Source: Prauserella alba
GTDB taxonomy: Bacteria > Actinomycetota > Actinomycetes > Mycobacteriales > Pseudonocardiaceae
Assembly (NCBI RefSeq): GCF_024171735.1
Contig: NZ_JAMTCH010000008.1
Location: forward strand, 1-64,000
DNA: 64,000 bases
Direction of reading: 5' to 3'
Shown here: piece after piece, positions 35,494 through 44,983 of the stretch
Layout of the letters: each line of letters begins with the position of its first letter
Numbering within the stretch: the stretch's first letter is position 1
The notes under the pieces: model-generated
Database searches by the model: none
What the model was told of the DNA's origin: nothing
What the model saw: the letters and a program-made list of their open reading frames with translations, nothing else
Translations under genes and position numbers: made by a program

Positions 35494-36889
35494 TTTCGCC
35501 GGGGTCCCCGCGTTCGCCACGGACGGTGCGCCGCAGCCGGGGCACCCGCTCGGCCAGCGTGCGCTCGACACCGCGCTGGGTGGGCTCGTAGTAGTCGCGG
35601 CCGACCAGTTCGTCCGGCGGGTACTGCTGGGCGAGCACCCCCTCCGGCACGTCGTGCGGATAGCGGTAGCCCTGGGCGTGACCGAGCGCCGCGGCGCCGG
35701 TGTAGTGGCCGTCCCGCAGGTGCGGTGGGACCGTGCCCGCACCACCGGCCCTGACGTCGGCGAGCGCACCGTCGATGGCCGCGATGACGGCGTTGGACTT
35801 CGGCGCGGTCGCCAGGTGCACGGTCGCCTGCGCCAGCGCCAGCCTGCCCTCGGGCATGCCGATGAACTGCACCGCGTGGGCGGCGGCGACCGCGGACTGC
35901 AGTGCCGTCGGATCGGCCATGCCGATGTCCTCGCTGGCGTGCACGACGAGGCGACGGGCGAGGAACCGCGGGTCCTCCCCCGCCTCGATCATCCTCGCCA
36001 GATAGTGCACCGCGGCGTCGACGTCCGAGCCGCGGATCGATTTGATGAACGCGCTGATCACGTCGTAGTGCTGGTCGCCGTCCCGGTCGTAACGCACCGC
36101 GGCCTTGTCGACGGTGGCCTCGACGGTCGCGAGGTCGATGACGGCCGGTTCGTCGGCGGTCGCCGAGGCGCTCATCGCGTCGGCCGCGGCTTCGAGCGCC
36201 GTCAGTGCGCGCCGCGCGTCGCCGGAAGCCAGCCGGACGAGGTGGCCGTGGGCGTCGTCGGCGAGTTCGAACCGGCCTGCCAGTCCGCGCTCGTCGGTGA
36301 GGGCGCGGCCGAGCAGGTCGGCGACGTCGTCGTCGGTGAGCGGCCGCAGCTGCAGCACCAGCGACCGGGACAGCAGGGGCGAGACGACCGAGAAGGACGG
36401 GTTCTCCGTCGTGGCGGCCACGAGCAGCACCGTGCGGTCCTCGACGGCGCCGAGCAGCGCGTCCTGCTGGGTCTTGGAGAACCGGTGGACCTCGTCGATG
36501 AACAGCACCGTGTCCTCGGCGTTGTACTTGCGGCGCCTGCGTGCCTCCTCGATGACGCCGCGGACCTCCTTCACTCCCGCCGACAGGGCGGACAATGCGA
36601 CGAACCGCCTGCCGGTCGCCGTGGAGACGAGGTTGGCGAGCGTCGTCTTGCCCGTGCCCGGCGGGCCGTAGAGCAGCACCGACGCCGGCGCCGCACCCTC
36701 CACGAGCCTGCGCAGCGGGGCACCCTCACCGAGCAGGTGCTGCTGGCCGACAACCTCGTCGAGCGACGCGGGCCGCATCCGCACGGCCAGCGGCGAACCT
36801 GGTGGCGGCTGCGACGGGGCCTGCGGCTGGTCCGACACCGGCGGGGGCGCCACGTCCTCGTTCACCGTGAAGAGTTCGTCTTGCTGCAC
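35486..36889 (-). CDS. rarA: Replication-associated recombination protein A (AAA+ ATPase, MgsA)
   Basis: 467 aa. It is a clamp-loader-like AAA+ ATPase acting at stalled forks. Walker A is [13 protein letters not shown] and Walker B is [10 protein letters not shown], followed by sensor 1 in ATTENPSF and a C-terminal tetramerisation domain with [17 protein letters not shown]-like [13 protein letters not shown]. The N-terminus starts QQDELF, as in many actinobacterial members. GTG at 36889 lies inside the end of the upstream SGNH gene (28-bp overlap), which is unusual. Confidence 0.95.
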   Translation of the reverse strand: MQQDELFTVNEDVAPPPVSDQPQAPSQPPPGSPLAVRMRPASLDEVVGQQHLLGEGAPLRRLVEGAAPASVLLYGPPGTGKTTLANLVSTATGRRFVALSALSAGVKEVRGVIEEARRRRKYNAEDTVLFIDEVHRFSKTQQDALLGAVEDRTVLLVAATTENPSFSVVSPLLSRSLVLQLRPLTDDDVADLLGRALTDERGLAGRFELADDAHGHLVRLASGDARRALTALEAAADAMSASATADEPAVIDLATVEATVDKAAVRYDRDGDQHYDVISAFIKSIRGSDVDAAVHYLARMIEAGEDPRFLARRLVVHASEDIGMADPTALQSAVAAAHAVQFIGMPEGRLALAQATVHLATAPKSNAVIAAIDGALADVRAGGAGTVPPHLRDGHYTGAAALGHAQGYRYPHDVPEGVLAQQYPPDELVGRDYYEPTQRGVERTLAERVPRLRRTVRGERGDPGESR

Positions 36890-37896
36890 CCCTCGACCGT
36901 AATCGGCAGCGCCCGCAGGAGTGACACGACCGGCCCCCGGCCGGCGCCCGCGGCCCGCAGTCCGGTCCGCACGAGGTCACGCGCCACGATGCCCACCGCG
37001 TGCGGCACGAGGTCCCTGCCGCGGCGCCAGAGCCACGGCGCTCCTTTACCCAGCAGCCACGCGAGGTGGTCGGCCGTGCCGGAAACGGCGCCACCCGAGC
37101 AGCCGAGCGGCACCGGCTCCGGCACGGCCACGCCGGCGTGCGAGAGCGCCTCGGTGATGCCCCGGGCCAGCAGCCGGTGTCCGCGTTCGGACGGATGCAG
37201 CCGGTCGACGCTCCAGGAACTCAGGTCGTAGGCACCGGGCAGCAGGTCGAGGTCCACACACAGCGCGCCCCGGCGCGCCACCACGGTGTCGACGGCGCCG
37301 TTGAGGGCCGCGACACGCACCGCGTGCGCCCTGCGCAGCGGACCCGGCAGCCGGAAGACCCGACCGTGGTCGTGGAACCGGACCGTGACAACCGTCGTGC
37401 CGGCCGCCTGCAGCGCGGTGACCGTGGCGTCGAGATCCTCCGTCAGCGTCGCGGCGTCGAAGTCGGAGCGCAGCGTGTCGTTCATCCCGGCGATCACCAC
37501 CGCGACGTCCGGTGCCTGCTCGAGCGCCCGCGGCAGCTGGACGGTGCGCACGCAGCCGACACGGGCGCCCGTGAACGAGACGTTGGTGAAGCGTTCGGCC
37601 GGCACCCGGAGCGCGGTGGCGACCAGAGGGCCCACTCCCCGCCACGCTCCGCCGGGCAGCGGGTCACCGAGGCCCACGGCGGTGGAATCTCCCAGCACCG
37701 CCAGCCTGGCCACCCGCCACGGTCCCGTCCGCTGCTGCGGCGCCGCGACGACCGGCGGCGACGCCGGCACTGCGGGCCGGACGGCGGGCGGGAGAGTGGG
37801 TGGGACAGTGGGGCTGCCGGCAGCGCTGCCGGAGCGGTCGAACGGTTCGGCGGTTCGGGGGACGTGATCCGGCTGTACGCGGCTGTCGAGCGTCAC
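36862..37896 (-). CDS. SGNH/GDSL hydrolase family protein
   Basis: About 344 aa from GTG at 37896; the start is uncertain because the frame stays open further upstream. The catalytic blocks are visible: block [16 protein letters not shown] (Ser), block III GMND (Asn) and block [16 protein letters not shown] (Asp/His). The Pro-rich N-terminal segment has no clear signal peptide. Such enzymes are esterases or lipases of unknown substrate. Its 3' end overlaps rarA by 28 bp. Confidence 0.82.
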   Translation of the reverse strand: MTLDSRVQPDHVPRTAEPFDRSGSAAGSPTVPPTLPPAVRPAVPASPPVVAAPQQRTGPWRVARLAVLGDSTAVGLGDPLPGGAWRGVGPLVATALRVPAERFTNVSFTGARVGCVRTVQLPRALEQAPDVAVVIAGMNDTLRSDFDAATLTEDLDATVTALQAAGTTVVTVRFHDHGRVFRLPGPLRRAHAVRVAALNGAVDTVVARRGALCVDLDLLPGAYDLSSWSVDRLHPSERGHRLLARGITEALSHAGVAVPEPVPLGCSGGAVSGTADHLAWLLGKGAPWLWRRGRDLVPHAVGIVARDLVRTGLRAAGAGRGPVVSLLRALPITVEGCSKTNSSR

Positions 37897-38073
37897 ACCG
37901 GCACCGTCGCGCACCCGTGCGCACCCGCGGTGAGACCCGGGTAACGGCGTGGCTACGGGTGGGCGAACCTTGACGCCGCCCGCATCCACCGCGCCCGCAA
38001 CTACCGCGGCCGCATCCAGCGCCGCCGGCACCCCGCCAGCACGCACCCGGGCCGGGGTGCAGGCGGGCAGGGA

Positions 38074-39357
38074 TCAGCGGAAGGCCGGGTACAGCGGCAG
38101 CTCGAGGTCCGGTCCGAAACGTCCGTCGAGCGCACGGGCGACGGCCTCGGCGTGGGCGGCGACCGCGGCGCCGTCCGCCCCCTCACCGGCGCGGCCCGCG
38201 TGCTCGGCCAGGTCGCGCCACCAGGTGACCAGCGCGGCCGCCCGTGCCGTGGCGGTTCCCCGTTCCCGGGTGCGCCCGCGATCACCGTTGTCACGGCCGT
38301 CGCCGGAAACCCGGTCCGCTCCGGCGAGCTCGGGCAGCCACCGGCAGGTCGCCTCCCACACCAGCAGCTGGGCGGCATCGGCGAGGTACCGGTCGAGCGT
38401 CTCCTCCTCGGCCAGCGACGGCCACAGGTCGGCCACCTCGGCACGCCACGACGTGATCATCGCCTCGCTCACGCCCCGCGGCAGGGCCAGCGGTTCGGGG
38501 CCGGACACGAACGGCACCAGCATGTGCGCGGCGTCGACCAGGGCACTGCGTACCCGGCCACGTTCGAAGTCGAGGAACCGCACCCCGTCGCCGGTCACGA
38601 GATTGTTGTCGGGCCACAGGTCGACCGGGCTGAACGCGCGGAACGCCGCCGACCGTGCCTGTTCCGCAGCGCGCTGCGCCGCGGCCGCCACGTCGACAGG
38701 CGTGTCGATGCCGAGCTCCTCCCCCAGGACCACGGGGGCCTCCGTCGCGGCCTCCACGGGGTCGCAGGCGGGCGGCGCGGACGGCTCGGCCTGGCCGCCG
38801 GACTGCGCCTTGCCGAGCCTGCGCAGCAGGGCGTTGAAGTCCGCCTCGCGGTTGGCCGTGCTGAAGTGCATCCTGCCCAGCGACCGCGCCCACGACAGCA
38901 GCGCCGTCTCCGCAGCACGTGCGTCCGACCCACTCAACTTGTCCTGCAGCGTCGGCGCCCTGCCCAGGTCGTCGATCACGAGCAGCCGGTGGTCCGCGCT
39001 GTGCGCGAGGATCTCCGGGCACGTGCGGTCGTCGGCCGACAGTGCCGTGAACAGCTGATAACTGGCCGCTTCCCTGGCGAACGCGTCGTCCTCGCCGTCG
39101 GCGGGCTCGTCCGGATAGTGCTTGATGACGAGCGTGCGGGGCAGCGAGAACGGCGACGACGCCACCCGGGCGCGCACCACCGTTGCCGGACCGCTTCCGG
39201 CGAGGTCCTCGGCCTCGACCAGCGAGATCGTGCTGCCGAACCGCTGCGCGAGAACAGCCTCCGCAGCCGTCACCGCAGCCATGGCGGTATCACTGGAGGA
39301 AGATTCCGCTCCCGCGCCGACGGTCGAATCATCGGCGGGAGGGGTGTCCACAGTCAT
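38074..39357 (-). CDS. Aminoglycoside phosphotransferase (APH) family protein
   Basis: 427 aa. It has a kinase-like fold with TLVIKHYPDE (phosphate-anchor Lys) and the catalytic loop FSPVDLWPDNNLVTGDG followed by RFLDFERG. The usual HxDxxxxN of this family appears as PxDxxxxN: the catalytic Asp and the Asn are kept and the His is replaced. There is an Ala/Pro-rich insert at about 195-230. Most such proteins phosphorylate unknown metabolites, and nothing here argues for antibiotic resistance. The start is ATG at 39357. Confidence 0.78.
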   Translation of the reverse strand: MTVDTPPADDSTVGAGAESSSSDTAMAAVTAAEAVLAQRFGSTISLVEAEDLAGSGPATVVRARVASSPFSLPRTLVIKHYPDEPADGEDDAFAREAASYQLFTALSADDRTCPEILAHSADHRLLVIDDLGRAPTLQDKLSGSDARAAETALLSWARSLGRMHFSTANREADFNALLRRLGKAQSGGQAEPSAPPACDPVEAATEAPVVLGEELGIDTPVDVAAAAQRAAEQARSAAFRAFSPVDLWPDNNLVTGDGVRFLDFERGRVRSALVDAAHMLVPFVSGPEPLALPRGVSEAMITSWRAEVADLWPSLAEEETLDRYLADAAQLLVWEATCRWLPELAGADRVSGDGRDNGDRGRTRERGTATARAAALVTWWRDLAEHAGRAGEGADGAAVAAHAEAVARALDGRFGPDLELPLYPAFR

Positions 39358-39417
39358 TGGCTCCGACCCTACTAGTGCGACGGGAACAGTGACCACAATC
39401 CGGTGACCGCAATCCGT

Positions 39418-39445
39418 GCCACACGGCGACATTCGACCGTGTGGC
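39418..39445 (-). terminator. Terminator after aspS
   Basis: GCCACACGG (39418-39426) pairs with CCGTGTGGC (39437-39445), a perfect 9-bp stem with a 10-nt loop, about 100 bp beyond the aspS stop on the minus strand. The rest of 39358-39541 holds no gene. Confidence 0.6.
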
Positions 39446-39541
39446 CGACGCGGTTACGTGCCGGTGAACGGTCGCGGAGTCGGCCGCGTCCCCCGACTGC
39501 CGGAACGCAGGCCCCGCAGCCATTCACGGCCCCGGTGTCCG

Positions 39542-41335
39542 CTACTGGGCGGAACCCTGCTCGGCGCTCTGCGCCGGCTTGGCGGGCTTGGCGTCCACGC
39601 CCGCCTCCTTCCGCTGCTGGGCCGTGATCGGCGCAGGCGCGCTGGTCAGCGGGTCGAACCCGCCGCCGGTCTTCGGGAAGGCGATGACGTCGCGCAGCGA
39701 GTCGGCGCCGGCCAGCAGCATCACGATGCGGTCCCAGCCGAACGCGATGCCGCCGTGCGGCGGCGGGCCGTACTGGAAGGCGTCGAGCAGGAAGCCGAAC
39801 TTCTCCTGCGCGTCCTCCTCGGCGATGCCCATGACCTCGAATACGCGCTTCTGCACGTCCGCGCGGTGAATACGGATGGAGCCGCCACCGATCTCGTTGC
39901 CGTTGCAGACGAGGTCGTAGGCGTAGGCGAGCGCATTGCCCGGGTCGTCGTCGAACGTGTCGAGCCACTCGGGCTTCGGCGAGGTGAACGCGTGGTGCAG
40001 GGCCGTCCACTGCCCGGTGCCGACGGCGACGTCGTCGGTCTCGTCGGCGGCCTCGAACATCGGGGCGTCGACGATCCACACGAACGACCAGGCGTTCTCG
40101 TCGATCAGGCCGAGCCGGTCGGCGATCTCGCCGCGCGCCGCGCCGAGCAGGGCGCGCGCGCTGTTCGGCGGGCCCGCGGCGAAGAAAATGCAGTCGCCGG
40201 GGTGCGCCCCGACGGCGTCGGCCAGGCCTGCCTTCTCCTCGTCGGAGATGTTCTTGGCCACCGGCCCTGACAGCGTGCCGTCCTCGCCGACCAGCACGTA
40301 CGCCAACCCCTTGTGCCCGCGCTGCTTGGCCCACTCCTGCCAGGCGTCGAGCGTGCGCCGCGGCTGGTCGGCCCCGCCCGGCATGACGACGGCCCCGACG
40401 TAGGGCGCCTGGAAGACGCGGAACGGCGTGTTCGCGAAGAACTCGGTCAGTTCCGTCAGTTCCAGGCCGAACCGCAGGTCGGGCTTGTCCGAGCCGTACT
40501 TGGCCATCGCCTCGGCGTAGCTCATCCGGCGGAACGGCGCGGCCAGCTCGACGCCGATCAGCGTCCACAGCGCGCGGACGATCCGCTCGCCGAGCGCGAT
40601 CACGTCGTCCTGCTCGACGAAGCTCATCTCGATGTCGAGCTGGGTGAACTCGGGCTGCCGGTCGGCGCGGAAGTCCTCGTCGCGGTAGCACCGCGCGATC
40701 TGGTAGTAGCGTTCGAGCCCGCCGACCATCAGCAGCTGCTTGAACAGCTGGGGCGACTGCGGCAACGCGTACCAGGATCCCGGCCGCAACCGCGCGGGCA
40801 CGAGGAAGTCGCGGGCGCCCTCGGGGGTGGATCGCGTCATCGTGGGCGTCTCCACCTCGACGAAGTCCTCGTCGTGCAGCACGTCCCGCGCCACCCGGTT
40901 GACGTCGCTGCGCAGGCGCATGTTGCGGGCCTGGCCGTCCCGGCGCAGGTCGAGGTACCGGTGCTTGAGCCGCACCTCCTCGCCGACCTCGAGCCGCTCG
41001 TCGACCGGGAACGGCAGTGGCGCCGCCTCCGACAGCACCTCGAGGTCGTTGACGTAGACCTCGAGGTCGCCGGTCGCGATCTCCGGGTTCTCGTTGCCCT
41101 CGGGCCGCTTCGACACCTCGCCTGCGACCTTGATGCAGTACTCGGCCCGCAGGTTGTGCGCGCGCTCGGCCATTTCGCCCTCGCGGAACACGACCTGGGC
41201 GACGCCGCTCGCGTCCCGCAGATCGACGAAGATCACCCCGCCGTGATCGCGCCGCCTGGCCACCCATCCGGTCAGGGTGACGGTCTGGCCAACGTGCTCG
41301 GCACGCAGCGTGCCGGCGTCGTGAGTGCGAAGCAC
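39542..41335 (-). CDS. aspS: Aspartyl-tRNA synthetase
   Basis: 597 aa, bacterial-type AspRS. It has an N-terminal OB anticodon-binding domain ([21 protein letters not shown]), class II motif 2 ([21 protein letters not shown]), a GAD insertion domain, and motif 3 ([14 protein letters not shown]). His at position 31 is the residue associated with non-discriminating enzymes that also charge tRNA-Asn for GatCAB amidation. The C-terminus has a Lys/Ala/Pro/Gln-rich tail. The start is ATG at 41335, divergent from the YibE/F gene. Confidence 0.96.
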   Translation of the reverse strand: MLRTHDAGTLRAEHVGQTVTLTGWVARRRDHGGVIFVDLRDASGVAQVVFREGEMAERAHNLRAEYCIKVAGEVSKRPEGNENPEIATGDLEVYVNDLEVLSEAAPLPFPVDERLEVGEEVRLKHRYLDLRRDGQARNMRLRSDVNRVARDVLHDEDFVEVETPTMTRSTPEGARDFLVPARLRPGSWYALPQSPQLFKQLLMVGGLERYYQIARCYRDEDFRADRQPEFTQLDIEMSFVEQDDVIALGERIVRALWTLIGVELAAPFRRMSYAEAMAKYGSDKPDLRFGLELTELTEFFANTPFRVFQAPYVGAVVMPGGADQPRRTLDAWQEWAKQRGHKGLAYVLVGEDGTLSGPVAKNISDEEKAGLADAVGAHPGDCIFFAAGPPNSARALLGAARGEIADRLGLIDENAWSFVWIVDAPMFEAADETDDVAVGTGQWTALHHAFTSPKPEWLDTFDDDPGNALAYAYDLVCNGNEIGGGSIRIHRADVQKRVFEVMGIAEEDAQEKFGFLLDAFQYGPPPHGGIAFGWDRIVMLLAGADSLRDVIAFPKTGGGFDPLTSAPAPITAQQRKEAGVDAKPAKPAQSAEQGSAQ

Positions 41336-41510
41336 TGCGCAGGGTCCTCTCGGAACGCGAAGGATACGGATCGGTCGGTCGGCGATGCCGCCGACGGCTC
41401 AGGTTAACGAACCGCCCGTACCGGATCGCCACCAGGTTTCCCGCCGACCTCGGCCGACGGCGCCCGCGAGTGCAACCCTGACCTCTCGCCTGCCACTCGC
41501 TGCCGCCAAG

Positions 41511-43436
41511 ATGTCCCCCGTGCCCCGCGACTTCTCGGACGACGACACGGGTCCGGTACTGCCCGAACCGATCCCGCCCCGCGGCGGGCCTGCCGACCGG
41601 CCCGCCGGGCGACCGCTGCCCCGCGACGAGGGCGCGGGCGACGGCGCGGGCGATGGCGGGGGCGATGGCGGGGGCGATGGCGGGGGCAATGGCGAGGTGC
41701 CGCGGCGGCCCGCGGCCCGGCGCAGGCCGGGCACCGGACGTGCGGAGGCCCCCGGCCGCCCCCGCGTGTCCGGACACGACGACCGCGGGGCGCCCGCCGG
41801 GGACGCCGCCGCTCGCCGGGAGCGCCGCGAATCCCGCGAGCCCCGCGAGCTGCAGTCACGTTCCGGCAGCTCGCGTGGGCCGGAACGTGATGCGCGCCGC
41901 CCCGGTTCCGAGCCCTATCCCGCACGGCGCCGCGAACCGGGACGGCAGGGCAGGACGGCCCTGTCCGGCGAGCGCGCACCGTCACCCGGCGCCGCTGCCG
42001 CACACGGACACGGACACGGACACGGACACGGACACGGACACGGACACGAGCCTGCGACACCGGCGTCTCGCCCCGTGCGGATCCTGCTGGCGTCACTGCT
42101 CGCACCGTTCGCGCTCGCCGCGCTGGCGGCCGTGGTGCTGCTGTACCCGTGGGGCGAACCGGACGTCACCGGGCACGCGGTGGGTGAACCCGTCCACGGG
42201 GACGTGGTCGCCTCGGAACTCGGGCCGTGTCTGTCGCCGGGGCAGGTGCAGGTCGGCGATCCGGGTGACCGCGGGCAGTGCCAGACGGTGGAGATCACGC
42301 TCACCGACGGACCCGCCGACGGCCTCACGATCACGCAAAATCTGCCCGCGGGCGACGGCAACCCGCGGTTCGCCGCGGGCGACGCCGTCGTGCTGGCCTA
42401 CAGCGGCGCCGATCCGCAGGCCGGCTCCTCCTACCAGGTGCAGGATTTCCAGCGCGGACTGCCACTCGCGCTGCTGGCGGGCCTGTTCGCGCTCGCGGTC
42501 GTCGTGCTGGGGCGATGGCGGGGTGTCGCGGCACTGGGCGCGCTCGCCGTGACCGCCGGGATCATCGGCCTGTTCGTGCTGCCGTCGATCCTGCACGGCG
42601 GCGATCCGCTGCTCGTGGCGATCGCGGGCGCGGGGCTGATCATGTTCGTCGCGCTGTACACGACGCACGGCCTGTCGGCGCGCACGTCCGCCGCAGTGCT
42701 CGGGACGATGGTGAGCCTGACGCTGATCGGCGTGCTCGCCGCGGTGTTCGCGGGCGCGGCACGCCTGACCGGCCTGGACGAGAGCACCTCCACGCTGATC
42801 GGTTCGCTCGGCCACGCCGTCGACGCACGGGGGCTGCTGCTGGCCGGGATCGTCATCGGCGCGCTCGGCGTGCTCGACGACGTCACGGTCACGCAGGCGA
42901 GCGCCGTGTGGGAACTGCACCGTGCCGATCCGCGCCAGTCCTGGCGGGAGCTGTACGGCGCCGCGCTGCGCATCGGGCGCGCCCACGTCGGATCCGCCGT
43001 CAACACGCTGGTGATGGCCTACGCCGGCGCGGCCCTGCCCACACTGCTGCTGGCGTCGCTGTCGGATGTCGGACTCGGCTCCGTCCTCACGTCGCAGGAA
43101 CTCGCGGCCGAGATCGTGCGGACGCTCGCGGGCAGCATCGGCATCATCGCGGCCGTGCCGGTGACGACGCTGCTCGCCGCCCTGATCGTCGTGCGCGAGA
43201 CGAACCACGCCGCCCCCACCACGGCAGCGACGCCACGGACCCGGCCGGACCGGGCGGACAGTGCACCGAGCGACCGAGACCGCGCAGACAGGGACCACAC
43301 AGCCCCGAGCGACGGAGCGCCGGCGGACGACGACCCGGGCGGTGCGCGCTCGCCGGAACCGCGCGGCGGCCAGGCCGGCTCCGGCCGCGGTCCCGCCCGG
43401 CCCGATCGTCACACCGGTCACATGCGTGACCACTGA
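41511..43436 (+). CDS. YibE/F family membrane protein with repeat-rich N-terminus
   Basis: About 641 aa from ATG at 41511. The first 180 residues are disordered and hold GD/GG repeats and an (HG)7-HE tract. A membrane helix (ILLASLLAPFALAALAAVVL) follows, then an extracytoplasmic domain (GDVVASELGPC to SYQVQDFQRG) and about seven more helices, for example AIAGAGLIMFVALYTTHG and GIVIGALGVLDDVTVTQAS, the signature of YibE/F proteins. The hydrophilic C-terminus is Asp/Arg-rich. Function is unknown. The true start could lie later; only the region from about residue 185 is conserved. Confidence 0.82.
   Translation: MSPVPRDFSDDDTGPVLPEPIPPRGGPADRPAGRPLPRDEGAGDGAGDGGGDGGGDGGGNGEVPRRPAARRRPGTGRAEAPGRPRVSGHDDRGAPAGDAAARRERRESREPRELQSRSGSSRGPERDARRPGSEPYPARRREPGRQGRTALSGERAPSPGAAAAHGHGHGHGHGHGHGHEPATPASRPVRILLASLLAPFALAALAAVVLLYPWGEPDVTGHAVGEPVHGDVVASELGPCLSPGQVQVGDPGDRGQCQTVEITLTDGPADGLTITQNLPAGDGNPRFAAGDAVVLAYSGADPQAGSSYQVQDFQRGLPLALLAGLFALAVVVLGRWRGVAALGALAVTAGIIGLFVLPSILHGGDPLLVAIAGAGLIMFVALYTTHGLSARTSAAVLGTMVSLTLIGVLAAVFAGAARLTGLDESTSTLIGSLGHAVDARGLLLAGIVIGALGVLDDVTVTQASAVWELHRADPRQSWRELYGAALRIGRAHVGSAVNTLVMAYAGAALPTLLLASLSDVGLGSVLTSQELAAEIVRTLAGSIGIIAAVPVTTLLAALIVVRETNHAAPTTAATPRTRPDRADSAPSDRDRADRDHTAPSDGAPADDDPGGARSPEPRGGQAGSGRGPARPDRHTGHMRDH
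41631..41690 (+). repeat. 12-bp in-frame tandem repeat in the YibE/F gene
   Basis: Five 12-bp units (GGCGCGGGCGAC, GGCGCGGGCGAT, then GGCGGGGGCGAT twice and GGCGGGGGCAAT) encode GAGD/GGGD/GGGN blocks in the cytoplasmic N-terminus. Confidence 0.9.
42003..42050 (+). repeat. 6-bp in-frame repeat encoding a His-Gly tract
   Basis: Seven perfect copies of CACGGA followed by CACGAG encode (HG)7-HE, eight alternating histidines, just before the first membrane helix of the YibE/F protein. Confidence 0.95.
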
Positions 43437-43531
43437 TCACACCAGCCACACGATCGGAGGGCGCCGCGCGTCACGGCCGCGGGGTGGGGTACGAACAGCG
43501 ACGACCTCCCCACCCTCCGAGCGGAGACGCC

Positions 43532-44038
43532 ATGCCGGATCCGGAGCCACCATCCGACGCGCAGTCCCATCCCGAACCGCCACCCGCGGGGCCGTCGCGC
43601 AGCGACTCGGCGCACGCGCCGCCGGTCGCCGCGCTCATGGCCCGGTCGCTGAGCTTCGCCCGGCGGTTCCTCGTGCCACCGGTTATCGGTGCCGTTCCCG
43701 CGGCCGCCGTCCCGGCATGCGCCCTCCGGCGAGTGACCGACGTGGCCCGCGGGGCCGCCGCACTGGTGCATGGCGTGGCCGCCGTCCCCGAGGCGGCCCG
43801 CGCACTTCGCGAGCTGCGCGAGACCGCCTCACAGCTGGAGCGGCTCGCCACGTTCGCCGCGGGTGAGCTGCCCGAGGCGGTGTACCAGCTCGAATCGATC
43901 CGCCGTCAGCTCGACGGGTTGCGACAGCAGCTCACCGCTATCGAACTGCACCTCACGGCGCTGCACCCGGTGCGGTCCCCGGCCGACGACCAGGACGGCA
44001 GTGACCCCGGTGACAGCGACCCCGGCCGGCGGCACTGA
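43532..44038 (+). CDS. Hypothetical protein with central hydrophobic segment and coiled coil
   Basis: About 168 aa; I do not recognise the family. It starts with a Pro/Ser-rich segment, followed by a hydrophobic stretch (FLVPPVIGAVPAAAVPAC), then helical heptad-like sequence (ALRELRETASQLERLATFA, YQLESIRRQLDGLRQQL) and an Asp/Gly/Ser repeat tail. ATG at 43532 is chosen because GAGCGGAGACGC precedes it. The coiled coil resembles phasin- or DUF-type helical proteins, which is only a guess. It lies downstream of the YibE/F gene on the same strand. Confidence 0.65.
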   Translation: MPDPEPPSDAQSHPEPPPAGPSRSDSAHAPPVAALMARSLSFARRFLVPPVIGAVPAAAVPACALRRVTDVARGAAALVHGVAAVPEAARALRELRETASQLERLATFAAGELPEAVYQLESIRRQLDGLRQQLTAIELHLTALHPVRSPADDQDGSDPGDSDPGRRH

Positions 44039-44094
44039 TCCGGGCGGCAGTGGCCCGGACGGCAGTGGTCCCGGTGACAGCGACCCCGGCGGCC
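43997..44094 (+). repeat. 34-bp direct repeat pair in a Gly/Asp repeat region
   Basis: Two near-identical 34-bp units (43997-44030 and 44061-44094) begin GGCAGTG and share CCCGGTGACAGCGACCCCGG, with a diverged 30-bp unit between them. They cover the 3' end of the hypothetical gene and the convergent intergenic region up to 44164. Confidence 0.75.
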
Positions 44095-44164
44095 GACGAC
44101 CGGGGCCGCGGTGATCTCCACGGTCCCGGCGACGACGGGACCGGCGACGCGACGCCGCCACGGA

Positions 44165-44983
44165 TCACTCCAGTGACGCGACGAACCGGCTCACGGCCTC
44201 CATCGTGAACCGCTGCGCGAGTTTGCCCTGGGGTGCGAGCGAGGCGATGCGGTACAGCGGCCGGTCCGCCGCCGCGTCACCGCGAGCCTCGGACCGCAGC
44301 TGTGCCACGAGCAGCTCGGAGAAGACGAGACCGTTGGCCTCGGTGTTGTCGGCCAGCGCGTCCGCGAGCCGTCGCAACGCCAGGATGCCGAGCTCGCGGC
44401 CACCGGTTCCGGCGTAGATCGCGAGGTCGACCTTCACGGCCTTGTTCGACTCCGAGGTCACCAGCAGGCTGACGGTGCGTGATCCGCGCACGTCGCTGAG
44501 CAGCAGCTCGATCCGCGGCGCGGCGACCAGGTCGACGCGGCGACTGCCCCAGCTGCGCATGATCACGGTCCGGCCTTCGAGCCAGACCTGCCGCCGCGCG
44601 TTGGACACCACCACGAACGCCAGCGCGGCGGCGACGATCCCGGCAACGGCCAGGCCGGTGGTCAGACCGCCGATCAGTCCCGCCACCCCGCCGAACGCCG
44701 CGGCGAACAGGACCACACCCACCATGCCGGCGGCGGTGCGCTTGCGCCGCAGCTTGGCGTCCTGGCCGTAGAGGACGATCCGCTCGGGCTCGCGCGCACG
44801 GCCGGGCGCACCGTCGCCCGTGTCCCCGTCGCCTCTGTCCCGGGCGCCCCTGTCCCCGTCGCCTCTGTCCCCGGCGCCCCTGTCCCCGGCGCCGGTCGCG
44901 TCGCCGTCGCGACCGGCGTCCCGGTCGTGCCGGCCACCGGTCACGTCGGGCAGGTCCGGGTCGGTCGGCTCCGGTTCGCTCAT
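44165..44983 (-). CDS. Conserved membrane protein with Asp/Gly/Arg-repeat N-terminus
   Basis: 272 aa. The first 65 residues are D/G/R repeats (DRGAGDRGDGDRGARDRGDG). Two adjacent hydrophobic helices follow (MVGVVLFAAAFGGVAGLIGG and LAVAGIVAAALAFVVV), then a soluble domain with VWLEGRTVIMRSWGSRRVDLV, which looks like a PH-like bacterial domain, and helices to the end. Function is unknown. ATG at 44983 overlaps the stop of the MBL-fold gene (ATGA), so they are co-translated. Confidence 0.75.
   Translation of the reverse strand: MSEPEPTDPDLPDVTGGRHDRDAGRDGDATGAGDRGAGDRGDGDRGARDRGDGDTGDGAPGRAREPERIVLYGQDAKLRRKRTAAGMVGVVLFAAAFGGVAGLIGGLTTGLAVAGIVAAALAFVVVSNARRQVWLEGRTVIMRSWGSRRVDLVAAPRIELLLSDVRGSRTVSLLVTSESNKAVKVDLAIYAGTGGRELGILALRRLADALADNTEANGLVFSELLVAQLRSEARGDAAADRPLYRIASLAPQGKLAQRFTMEAVSRFVASLE

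Noticed and set aside
38074-39357. Antibiotic resistance phosphotransferase
   Set aside because: The family is broad, the HxD histidine is replaced, and the gene lies among housekeeping genes; resistance cannot be claimed.
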